A DNA stretch of 64,000 nt, taken from the NCBI GenBank assembly GCA_964035575.1, contig OZ037927.1:248001-312000 (forward strand), in the 5' to 3' direction. The DNA comes from Rhynchopus sp. YZ270_cl-10 (lineage: Eukaryota > Euglenozoa > Diplonemea > Diplonemida > Diplonemidae). The number at the start of each line of letters is the position of its first letter. Position 1 is the first letter of the stretch. Below are positions 28,343-36,926 of the stretch, in pieces. The translations under genes were made by a program, and so were the position numbers. Below the pieces are notes generated by a model. That model searched no databases, was not told where the DNA came from, and was given only the letters and a program-made list of their open reading frames with translations.

Positions 28343-29758
28343 TCAACCCTCATTCAGCTTCATGATAGAGTCATCGATGCTTTGATTCCGCGAGAGGCTC
28401 TCCTCCAGCTCACTCAGACTCTGCACCGCCGCCAGCGTATGTTGCATGACGGCCTTGATCGAGCTCCCTACCTTCTTCTTGCTCTGCACACACACCACTG
28501 CTGGGATGTCGTTGCTGATGAACACCGTGCTCGCACTGAGGTGCGGATGATCCAAAGGCCCTGTCTCCTTTGTCACGGGGAGGCCAAAGTACGTCCCATT
28601 CACAACGTCTGCTACTGTGTGGCACATCAGCTTCAGTGAATCTAATAATTGATCAAACCGTTTGTGTCGCACCAGACGGTCCAATCGCAGCACCACCGAA
28701 AGCTCAAAACCGGTTCCGATGTGGGCGGGGCTGGATACCATGGCGCCTAGCTCCTGGTTGACGTCGAAGGGACACCCCATGGCGGTCAGTCCGTCTTCAA
28801 GGACACACCCGATGGAGAGAAGACGTTCCACACCTACTGCAACGCTTTCGTTGACGTCCTCACAGATGAGTCTCATCTGAATGTGTTCGTGGATGTTGGT
28901 CCAGACCGCAAGGTCCGACTGTTTGCTCTGCCAAACGCACCGCCCATCCGGCCAGTCTCGACTCAAATTTAGTCGCGTATCGTATTCGCTATCCAAGATC
29001 GGCGGGTCCAAAACGTACCCCCTTAGCAACCCCATGGCGTCAGACACATCCGCGCATTCTTCTACAGAGAGCGACCTGCTGCGCAGCTTTATGTCCTCCC
29101 CTTCGTACACACATCCGGGAAATGAGTCTGCAGCACCGCGCAGAATCTTGGACACAGCAGAAGCCACAATCCGCCTATCCCCCCTATTTATCGTAAAGGG
29201 AAAGGCACAACCTTCGACACTGCGGGAGAGGGTACAGAAATATCCGAGAGTGAGAGTCCGGTTAGGGACAAAGTACGCAGAGGCGAGGCCTAGGTCAACG
29301 CGGAGGCCGGTGTCGTGGATGAAGGAGGGTTCCCAGTCGGGGTAAAGCTTTTGGATGATTTTGTTGAGGAGGGGTGCAAAGAGTCGGTAGGATTGTGAGT
29401 CGGTCGCGACGCAGCCTGCGGAGTAGGCGAATTTGTACTCAGGGATGTCGACCCCGAGCTGGATGATGTCGTCGAGAACGCCTCCGTGCGCGGTGCGGAG
29501 GTTGTGCATGTTGTTGTAGAGCTCGCAGGTCAGCAGCTGCGCCATCAGGGAGTGGCGGTTCGTGAGGTCCGGGAAGTTCCCGAGCCCTTCCTTCACCCCG
29601 GTCGCCATGCGCCGGCGTTCCTGCTCCGCCTCGGCGCATTCTGAGAGCAGAAAGAGCAGTGGATGGTGCGGTTTCAACACCAGAAGCTTGCCCACAATGT
29701 CATCGAGGATCTCGGGGATATGATGCTGCGCGAGGTAGGGGTTTCGTGCGTGGGCCAT
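28343..29758 (-). CDS. Phosphagen-kinase homologue, probable pseudoenzyme
   Basis: 471 residues from ATG 29758 (MAHARNPYLA; an earlier in-frame Met adds 46 unlikely Ser/Pro/Lys-rich residues). The small helical domain is clear: SLMAQLLTCELYNN, then GVLDDIIQLGVDIPE, then GCVATDSQSYRLFAPLLNKI, as in creatine and arginine kinases. The large domain has RSVEGCAFP, DWPDGRCVW and SPAHIGTG. The family transfers phosphate between ATP and a guanidino compound. In Limulus arginine-kinase numbering the phosphate-binding arginines R124, R126, R229 and R280 align with F174, T176, Q294 and E352. Catalytic E225 aligns with H290 and C271 with S343; the RGT loop around R309 is not recognisable. The fold seems kept and catalysis lost. 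The frame is uninterrupted, so it is a gene, not a pseudogene. Confidence 0.85.
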   Translation of the reverse strand: MAHARNPYLAQHHIPEILDDIVGKLLVLKPHHPLLFLLSECAEAEQERRRMATGVKEGLGNFPDLTNRHSLMAQLLTCELYNNMHNLRTAHGGVLDDIIQLGVDIPEYKFAYSAGCVATDSQSYRLFAPLLNKIIQKLYPDWEPSFIHDTGLRVDLGLASAYFVPNRTLTLGYFCTLSRSVEGCAFPFTINRGDRRIVASAVSKILRGAADSFPGCVYEGEDIKLRSRSLSVEECADVSDAMGLLRGYVLDPPILDSEYDTRLNLSRDWPDGRCVWQSKQSDLAVWTNIHEHIQMRLICEDVNESVAVGVERLLSIGCVLEDGLTAMGCPFDVNQELGAMVSSPAHIGTGFELSVVLRLDRLVRHKRFDQLLDSLKLMCHTVADVVNGTYFGLPVTKETGPLDHPHLSASTVFISNDIPAVVCVQSKKKVGSSIKAVMQHTLAAVQSLSELEESLSRNQSIDDSIMKLNEG

Positions 29759-30228
29759 TTGAGGGGGTAAGGGGGGGAGGGGCCTGAAGGAGAGGGGAGA
29801 GAGGGATTTGAAAGTTTGTTTTGTTTTGTTTTTGCTTTTAGGCAAAAGGACAGATAACGTTGGTAAGGTAATTCGCCGGCTATGATTGTCAGACACAAAA
29901 AGACGGTGAACACTGAACGGAGAGAAAGTATTGCATCAGAGAGAGGAGCACCTCTGTCAAATGTGCGCGACCCTCTGAGAGGTAAGAAGTTTTCCAAATC
30001 CGCTGTTGCTATTATCAAACAGTCTTTTGCACTTCGTGTGTTTTCTTTGAAAAACTAAAACCTTGACCGCAATACCAACGACTAGGCGTTATGTGGGCTT
30101 ATTTTGTGTAGTATCAGAGGGGGTATTTTAAAAAAATGTTTTTTTGTTTGTTTGTCTTGCTCTTTGTTGTTACTTTTTTTGTGTTTTTTTTTTTTTCTCT
30201 TGGTTTTTTTTTTAATCCAGGCCTTTTG
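29759..30228. other. Upstream region of the phosphagen-kinase-like gene
   Basis: No gene. Contains a small hairpin around 29940-29985 (GAGAGGAGCACCTCT) and T-rich runs towards 30190. No promoter motif that I can defend. Confidence 0.3.
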
Positions 30229-30750
30229 CAGTAATGTATATAGGGGTGGTGGGGGTGCAGTAAAGGGGGAAATATGTGGGAAACCCCCTTTTTCTGGTTT
30301 TTCGCGTGGTTGTGTGCAGGGTTTTATATAGCCAGCACCCACCAAAACGGTAGTGTTGTGTGAGGCAGTCATTGTTTTTGTGTGTGGAAAATTGGTGTCT
30401 TATCCAGGAATCCAGATTTCAGGATCGGGGTCAGCTTGGTTTTTTCCCAAAAATTCAGCACTGCTGACAAGGGAAGACACTGGGAACTATATTTTTTTTT
30501 GCGGAGCAAAAAAAAATAATATAAAATGGCGCCGCAGGCGAAAAAAAATTCATGGTACGGTGTAAAAATCTAGCTTTTTACACCACGAGTCACTCAGAGA
30601 ACCCCTTTTTGCGGAATCCCGACTCGTTTTTTGGGCTTCTTGACGACCGTGCTCTTCATGGTGGGGTCGCGTTGCTCTGGAGTCCCTTCGGGACCCCTCT
30701 TAGAGCCCTGTAACGTAAGGTAAAAATTGCAAAAAATCCCGAAATTCTAT
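30229..30750. repeat. Right arm of the large inverted repeat pair
   Basis: Inverse of 25393-25864, with an extra ~45 nt near 30585-30630. With the left arm it encloses 4.4 kb holding one Ubl-LRR gene and the phosphagen-kinase homologue. Confidence 0.8.
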
Positions 30751-31802
30751 AGTTTTTTTTTTTTTTTTTTTGATTTTTTGTGGGATTTGGTCCCACATAA
30801 AGATCCCTATATACATCACTGGCCTTTTGCTAACCATTATGCCATCATGCCACGTTTTTGGGCGTTTTTTATTTTTTTTTTCCATCATGCCACCATCATG
30901 CCACGGGCGGTGGTGGGGCAGGGCTTTCGCTATCCATCACCTGGGGATGTCCCCCAAGATGGCATGATGGCATGATGGCGTGATGGCACCTTAAAATTTT
31001 TCTGCTCGCTGCGCTCGCGGAGGTTTACCTAAAAAAATTTTCCCGCTCGCTTCGCTCGCTGTACGCTATTTTCTTCCTGCCTACGGTGCCATTTACAATG
31101 TCTAAGGAGATTCCCTTGCATTTTGCAGCCAAAAATGAAACTTGACCCAAGCTGCAAAATTTTGACCATTGTTATTTCAAAGCAACCCAACCATTGCAAC
31201 AGCCCCTGCTTCTAGAAGACGTATTGATTTTGTACCGTTCGTGTACGCAAGGCGCAAGACCAAGCACCGTTAATAAAGGATTATATTCCGTTTTTTTATC
31301 TCGCAAAGCTGACCCTTCGCCTCTCCACCTTGTGGCTGGCAGGGAGGCGCGCGCGAAGCGCGCGACGACCGCTTTCACCAGGCGGGAAAGCTCGGAATGT
31401 ACTTTTTTTCCAGGAAATTATTTTTTTTTGACCATCATTCCATTCAGGGGGAAAATCCCAAAGTTAGCAAAAGGCCTGTTTTTAATCCGTACTGTGGTAA
31501 GCGAGGTGCAAATTACAAAGTAGTTTCCAGCCTCCTCTATCGTCAAGGTTGTAAAAGGAAGCTTTCAGTGCCTTGTCAGGAAAACTATCAGAGAATAAGG
31601 GGGGGTACCTCGTCGAGGTTTGCAACCACAGTTGCTAGCAAACAGTCTTTGTGCTGTGCTTGTCTTTTTCTAAAATTATTACGTTTCCACTCTCGACGTT
31701 TGGATGCAAACCAACACACGAAAGGGGGGGCTTGGGGGGAAGAGTTTAATTCTTGAACGCACTGCATCCTCCAACCCACCTGCACTGAACCGTGCCGTTG
31801 CC
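30751..31802. other. Repeat-rich intergenic region
   Basis: No gene. 30838-30985 has GCCATCATGCCA words facing TGGCATGATGGC words and would fold as a large hairpin. 31000-31065 carries CTCGCTGCGCTCGC and CTCGCTTCGCTCGC palindromes. GGCCTTTTGCTAAC at 30825 faces GTTAGCAAAAGGCC at 31455, a possible outer inverted pair of a ~0.65-kb element. Confidence 0.45.
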
Positions 31803-33353
31803 TCAGACACACTGCTGTCTGGCCTCAAGAGCGCTCAATGCTGCTAAGTCGTGTGTTTCTAAAGAAGTGCAACCTTCAAGAAATCTGCTGCCAGTTCGTG
31901 TCACACCGCTCAGTCCTGCAATGTTCATTGAGGTTAACGCCTCGCAATTAAGCAAGAAGCAGTCCCCAAGGCTTGTAACGCTGCTCAATCCTGCAAAGTT
32001 GATCGACGTTAACGACTGGGAATATGATAAGAAGTCGTCCCCAAGGCTTGCGACACTGCTTAACCCTGCAAAGTCGATGGAGGTTAACGACTGAGAACCT
32101 GATAAGAAGTAGTTCCCAAGGTTTGTGACGCTGCTCAATCCTGCAAAGTCGATGGAGGTTAACGACTGGGAACCTGATAAGAAGTAGTTACCAAGGCTTG
32201 CGACATTGCTAAATGCTGCAAAGTTGATGGAGGTTAACGACTGGGAACCCGATAAGAAGCTGTGCCCAAGGCTTGTGACGCTGCTCAATCCTGCAAAGTC
32301 GATGGAGGTTAACGACTTGGAACCTGATAAGAAGCCGTCCCCAAGGCTTGTGACATTGCTTAATCCTGCAAAGTTGATGGAGGTTAACGAATGCGAATAT
32401 AATAAGAAGTTGTTCCCAAGGCTTGTGACGCTGCTCAATCCTGCAAAGTCGATGGAGGTTAACGACTGGGAACGTGATAAGAAGTTGCTCCCAAGGCTTG
32501 TGATGCTGCTCAATCCTGTAAAGTTGATGGAGGTTAACAACTGGGAACCTGCTAAGAAGAAGTTCCCAAGGCTTGTGACGCTGCTCAATACTGTAAAGTT
32601 GATGGAGGTTAACGACTGGGAACCTGATAAGAAGTAGTTCCCAAGGCTTGTGACGCTGCTCAATCCTGCAAAGTCGATGGAGGCTAACGACTTGGAACGT
32701 GATAAGAAGTCGTCCCCAAGGCTTGTGACATTGCTCAATCCTGCAAAGTTGATGGAGGTTAACGACTGGGCAGCTGATAAGAAGTAGTTCCCAAGGCTTG
32801 TGACGCTGCTCAATCCTGCAAAGTTGAATGAGCGTAGTGACGTGCAGCCCTCCAGGAAGTGGTCGCCTATTGTCGTGACGTTGCGCAACCCAGACAAGTT
32901 AATTGACTCCAGCGATGAACACCCTTGTAAGAAGTAGTCCTCAATTGCAGTGATAGCCAACGGGGCACTCAGATCAAGGATACGTAAATGAGTGCCTGAC
33001 AGGAACTTGCACGGAATCACAGTTACAAGTTCTGCCTGCAGAAACAACTGCGCTACCTCGGGATCTTCCACACACGCAAGCCTTGCTGGTGTGAGGTCTG
33101 TCTCACCCAATGCACGAAGAGCTGCAATGGCTTTGTACGAATCCTTCTGCGTCAATACGACTGTGTCCCCAGCACTCAGCGCTGTGATGTTGATGTCCTC
33201 TCCTTCGTCGTCCCTTCCCAAGCCCATGTCAAAGCTGTCTTCAGCAAACCCCGTTGTAGCTGCCACCTTCTGCCGCAGGTGCTTCGCTGTGTCATCCACA
33301 TCCACATCGACGACGTACGTCTTGCCATCAAAGCCCTCGATGTTGAGTTCCAT
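31803..33353 (-). CDS. Ubl-LRR protein, large type, 15 repeats
   Basis: 516 residues from ATG 33353. Start chosen where the ubiquitin-like domain begins (MELNIEGFDGKTYVVDVDVD, then DTAKHLRQKVAATTG...ALSAGDTVVLT). Upstream codons are a QQKTHKTHK stretch shared with the spacer. After the linker (ALRALGETDLTPARLA) come two N-terminal repeats (LDLSAPLAITAIEDYFL, then INLSGLRNVTTIGDHFL), about 13 units of the form SLTSIDFAGLSSVTSLG..FL.., and a short C-terminal cap ending ARQQCV. The unit is 25 residues (75 bp). No signal peptide or membrane segment. First of three tandem paralogues, all minus strand. Role unknown; a cytosolic recognition scaffold is inference. Confidence 0.88.
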   Translation of the reverse strand: MELNIEGFDGKTYVVDVDVDDTAKHLRQKVAATTGFAEDSFDMGLGRDDEGEDINITALSAGDTVVLTQKDSYKAIAALRALGETDLTPARLACVEDPEVAQLFLQAELVTVIPCKFLSGTHLRILDLSAPLAITAIEDYFLQGCSSLESINLSGLRNVTTIGDHFLEGCTSLRSFNFAGLSSVTSLGNYFLSAAQSLTSINFAGLSNVTSLGDDFLSRSKSLASIDFAGLSSVTSLGNYFLSGSQSLTSINFTVLSSVTSLGNFFLAGSQLLTSINFTGLSSITSLGSNFLSRSQSLTSIDFAGLSSVTSLGNNFLLYSHSLTSINFAGLSNVTSLGDGFLSGSKSLTSIDFAGLSSVTSLGHSFLSGSQSLTSINFAAFSNVASLGNYFLSGSQSLTSIDFAGLSSVTNLGNYFLSGSQSLTSIDFAGLSSVASLGDDFLSYSQSLTSINFAGLSSVTSLGDCFLLNCEALTSMNIAGLSGVTRTGSRFLEGCTSLETHDLAALSALEARQQCV

Positions 33354-33719
33354 AGGTGTTTTGTGTGTTTTGTGCGTTTTCTGTTGTGGGAGTGGAGTGG
33401 TGCAAGTAGAATCAGGAAATTCTCCCACATTCCCTGATTCCCAGTGCGGGTAATGCTACAGTTCTCCTCACTCCGGAGGTAAACACAGACTCTCAGAAGC
33501 GGGTGCGCCTTGAGTTTCTGTTAAACACATTCGCGACAAGTGAGCCATCACGTATGTGGTCGGAGGATCCGTGAATGGACGTCAATGCCAAGAAGGTTGA
33601 CGAGGCAGAGAAAGCACAGTCTTCCATTCCCACAGCACATCAGAAGCAGTGGAAAAAAATAGGGTGGGGCACATGTGTGTTTTTCTTCTTCTTTATTTTT
33701 CCATTCCCCCTTTTTTTTT

Positions 33720-33790
33720 TTGAAAAATTGTCGGAGTAGTGTAGTTGCCTCGGTTGTGTTGCCACAGTTGTGCAATCTTCATGTTTTTTG
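33720..33790 (+). repeat. GGAGTAGTGTAGTTGCC unit, in spacer 1
   Basis: A ~60-nt unit after a T run and GAAAAATTGT: GGAGTAGTGTAGTTGCC, then TCGGTTGTGTTGCCACAG, then TTGTGCAATCT. Other copies: 37297-37358, 46905-46965, 63500-63570 and 63818-63886. In the 63-kb copies TTGGAG near the start can pair with CTCCA at the end, and T-rich tracts lie close by. It may descend from a small structured RNA. Confidence 0.5.
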
Positions 33791-33940
33791 CATCTTATCC
33801 CCTTTCTACTTCGCATCCCCCCATCTCCCGTTTCCCTGCCCACTGAACAGCCCTTTGTTTACCTACGCCGTCACCTCATCTCCACCAAACGAGCATCTGG
33901 TTTTGCCACACAACGTCAAACCCCTCGCTTCAGATACCAC

Positions 33941-33990
33941 AAACTCTATCGCATTTTCGTATGGCGCGAGGTACGGTCGGGCGATCAGAA
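33941..33990 (-). pseudogene. 50-nt island of the membrane-protein gene, spacer 1
   Basis: Matches 48851-48900, inside the gene at 48053-52285, with two differences over 50 nt. On the minus strand it would read IARPYLAPYENAIEF, against IARPYLAPYENVIEF in the gene. Similarity stops abruptly at both sides. The other copy is at 37518-37567. Confidence 0.75.
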
Positions 33991-34626
33991 GTGTTTCTTA
34001 TTGCTCCTTCGATACAAACCTACCTGTACACCCACCGACCCACCCCCCACCCCACACACTGCAATAAAACAGAATTATATGGTCCTTTTTGTCAAAATCT
34101 CTTTGTTTCTTTTCTCTTTTGTCTATTTTTTCCTGCAGTTCTTATTCTCTTCTTTGTACTTTCTTTTGTTTTGGTTGTTGTTAGATACGCTCAATCGCCT
34201 ATCGAGTTCTGTGAATAGCACGGCACTACCCATGTTCAGCCCTGTTCATGCACATACATGGCGGTGCTTATCACAGGATTCGTTTTTGTTTTTAGTTTTT
34301 TGAAAGAACAAAAGCGCAGTGTGTGGTCATTCCCAAACCTGAAGAAATGACACACCGACACTCATGCCATGCAAAACCAGCCATACTGGTGCAGAAGCCC
34401 TCATAGGGTTCTAAGTGACAACGTGTGCAGCTTTGAAATACGCTGCAATAGCAAAAAGGAATGACAAACTCTTATTGAAAATACTCTTTTGGGTGCGGAG
34501 GGTGGGAAATTCTTTGAAAAAAGGTGTTGAGAAAAGCAAACAACGGACGCGCTGTGTGAAAACAAATGAGTATTTGGTGCTCCTGATAACCACATTTTGA
34601 GTACTTGTTGCGCACTTTGTGCACGA

Positions 34627-34690
34627 AAAAAAAGAAAAGTTTATAAGATGAGCCTAAACCTCTCGTGCTTAGTCACCTTAAAAAATAATT
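34627..34690. mobile_element. ~55-nt hairpin element with empty-site evidence
   Basis: Holds AAGAAAAGTTTATAAG, then ATGAGCCTAAACC, then TCTCGTGCTTAGTCACC. The paralogous position in spacer 2 (38199-38210) lacks the whole stretch, so this is an insertion. Related copies: 35027-35066, 38543-38580, 61655-61706, 61820-61857 and 63110-63160. The core CTAAGCCTCTCGTGCTTAG folds as a 6-bp stem with a 7-nt loop. Confidence 0.65.
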
Positions 34691-35300
34691 ATAGGAATAC
34701 CCAACATTGCGTACTTGTTGCGTACTTGGCATTTTGTATTTCAGGAGCACCAGTATTTGTCATATTTTATGGAGAAGAATAAAACATCATGAACAAAGCT
34801 CACCACGTTTCCGATGCCCTCTTACTACGTGCCCACTCCATTCGGTTTTCTCTTACTGAGAAGAGGCTGCCAAACTGAATCAGGTGAGGGTGATGCCTTG
34901 TGACATGTTAGGACATCAATGCCACAACAAAAAAGTATATTTCCCACAGAGGTATGTGGTTGAAGACGCATGGTTCGCTTTGCTGTCACCTCGCAAGGGG
35001 GAGAATAAGAAGAAAATGCTTAAATAAGATAACCCTCAGCCTCTCGTGCTTAGTCACCAAAGAAGGCCTGAAGAGACGAGAGTCTCGTGGCAAAAGAATT
35101 GAGGCAGGTCTTGTGTGCACACATTCATGTGCTTCAGCAAGACGATGCATGTCAATGACAATCAAGTCACCGACAGTCTCTGCCGAAGCGACTCTTCATC
35201 GGACACTCTTTGTTCTGTGCACACTGACAACGATACGCTCTGTACCCAACTTCGAAGCTCATCCTACCCACCTGCAACGAAGCTGAACCGTGCCGTTGCC

Positions 35301-36926
35301 TCAGACACACTGCTGCTTGCCCTCAAGAGCGCTCAATTCTGCTAAGTCGTGTGTTTCTAAAGAAGTGCAACCTTCAAGAAATCTGCTGCCAGTTCGTGTC
35401 ACACAGCTCAGTCCTGCAATGTTCATTGAGGTTAACGCGGCGCAATTAAGTAAGAAGCAGTCCCCAAGGCTTGTAACGCTGCTCAATCCTGCAAAGTCGA
35501 TGGAGGTTAACGACTGGGAACCTGCTAAGAAGTACTCCCCAAGGCTTGTGACATTGCTAAATCCTGCAAAGTCGATGGAAGCTAACCACTGGGAATATGA
35601 TAAGAAGCCATCCCCAAGGCTTGTGACATGGCTCAATCCTGCAAAGTCGATGGAGGTTAACGACCTGGAAACTGATAAGAAGGACTTCCCAAGGCTTGTG
35701 ACATTGCTCAATCCTGTAAAGTCGATGGAGGTTAACGACTGGGAGTCTGATAAGAAGCCGTTCCCAAGGCTTGTCATGCTGCTCAATCCTCCAAAGTCGA
35801 TGGAGGTTAACGACTTGGAACCTGATAAGAAGCTGTTCCCAAGGCTTGTAACGCTGCTCAATCCTGCAAAGTCGATGGAGGTTAACGACTGGGAATCTGA
35901 TAAGAAGTCGTTCCCAAGGCTTGTGACATTGCTCAAACCTGCAAAGTCGATGGAAGCTAACCACTGGGAATATGATAAGAAGCCGTCCCCAAGGCTTGTG
36001 ACATTACTCAATCCTGCAAAGTCGATGGAGGTTAACGACTGGGAACCTGATAAGAAGCCGTCCCCAAGGCTTGTGACATTGCTCAATCCTGCAAAGTCGA
36101 TGGAGGTTAACGACTTGGAACCTGATAAGAAGTTGTTCCCAAGGATTGTGACATGGCTCAATGCTGTAAAGTCGATGGAGGTTAACGACTGGGAACGTGA
36201 TAAGAAGTAGTTCCCAAGGCTTGTGACATTACTCAATCCTGCAAAGTCGATGGAGGTTAACGACTTGGAACCTGATAAGAAGTTGTTCCCAAGGATTGTG
36301 ACATGGCTCAATGCTGTAAAGTCGATGGAGGTTAACGACTGGGAACGTGATAAGAAGTAGTTCCCAAGGCTTGTGACACTGCTCAATCCTGCAAAGTTTA
36401 ATGAGCGTAATGACCTACTGCCCTCCATGAAGTGGTCGCGTATTGTCGTGACGTTGCGCAACCCAGACAAGTTAATTGACTCCAGCGATGAACACCCTTG
36501 TAAGAAGTAGTCCTCAATTGCAGTGATAGCCAACGGGGCACTCAGATCAAGGATACGTAAATTAGTGCCTGCCAGGAACGCGCGCGGAATCACAGTGACA
36601 AGTTCTGCCTGCAGAAACAACTGCGCTACCTCAGGGTCTTTCACACGCGCAAGCCTTGCTGGTGTGAGGTCTGTCTCACCCAATGCATGAAGAGCTGCAA
36701 TGGCTTTGTACGAATCCTTCTGCGTCAATACGACTGTGTCCCCAGCACTCAGCGCTGTGATGTTGATGTCCTCTCCTTCGTCGTCCCTTCCCAAGCCCAT
36801 GTCAAAGCTGTCTTCAGCAAACCCCGTTGTAGCTGCCACCTTCTGCCGCAGGTGCTTCGCTGTGTCATCCACATCCACATCGACGACGTACGTCTTGCCA
36901 TCAAAGCCCTCGATGTTGAGTTCCAT
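35301..36926 (-). CDS. Ubl-LRR protein, large type, 16 repeats
   Basis: 541 residues from ATG 36926. Same plan as 31803-33353: ubiquitin-like domain, LHALGETDLTPARLA linker, 25-residue leucine-rich repeats and the C-terminal cap ending EGKQQCV. It is exactly 25 residues longer than the first paralogue. Two consecutive repeats (SLTSIDFTALSHVTILGNN, then SLTSIDFAGLSNVTSLG) occur twice in a row, marking a 150-bp internal duplication (about 36070-36370). Variation is concentrated around the SLG..FL.. segment of each unit. Middle gene of the array. Confidence 0.88.
   Translation of the reverse strand: MELNIEGFDGKTYVVDVDVDDTAKHLRQKVAATTGFAEDSFDMGLGRDDEGEDINITALSAGDTVVLTQKDSYKAIAALHALGETDLTPARLARVKDPEVAQLFLQAELVTVIPRAFLAGTNLRILDLSAPLAITAIEDYFLQGCSSLESINLSGLRNVTTIRDHFMEGSRSLRSLNFAGLSSVTSLGNYFLSRSQSLTSIDFTALSHVTILGNNFLSGSKSLTSIDFAGLSNVTSLGNYFLSRSQSLTSIDFTALSHVTILGNNFLSGSKSLTSIDFAGLSNVTSLGDGFLSGSQSLTSIDFAGLSNVTSLGDGFLSYSQWLASIDFAGLSNVTSLGNDFLSDSQSLTSIDFAGLSSVTSLGNSFLSGSKSLTSIDFGGLSSMTSLGNGFLSDSQSLTSIDFTGLSNVTSLGKSFLSVSRSLTSIDFAGLSHVTSLGDGFLSYSQWLASIDFAGFSNVTSLGEYFLAGSQSLTSIDFAGLSSVTSLGDCFLLNCAALTSMNIAGLSCVTRTGSRFLEGCTSLETHDLAELSALEGKQQCV

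Larger units (their letters stand above)
33354..35300. repeat. Spacer 1 of the Ubl-LRR tandem array
   Basis: 1,947 nt, nearly identical to spacer 2 (36927-38817). Contents: the 5' flank of the gene; a short plus-strand frame starting at 33575 (MDVNAKKVDEAEKAQ); a copy of the GGAGTAGTGTAGTTGCC unit (33720-33790); a 50-nt island matching the membrane-protein gene (33941-33990); a hairpin bounded by GGTGCTCCTGA and TCAGGAGCACC (34578-34752) into which a ~55-nt element has inserted (34627-34690); and a second such hairpin word at 35027-35066. Confidence 0.85.

Noticed and set aside
34637-34680. Hairpin with 7-nt loop CTCTCGT as a tRNA anticodon arm
   Set aside because: No acceptor, D or T arms around it and the copies are short inserted repeats.
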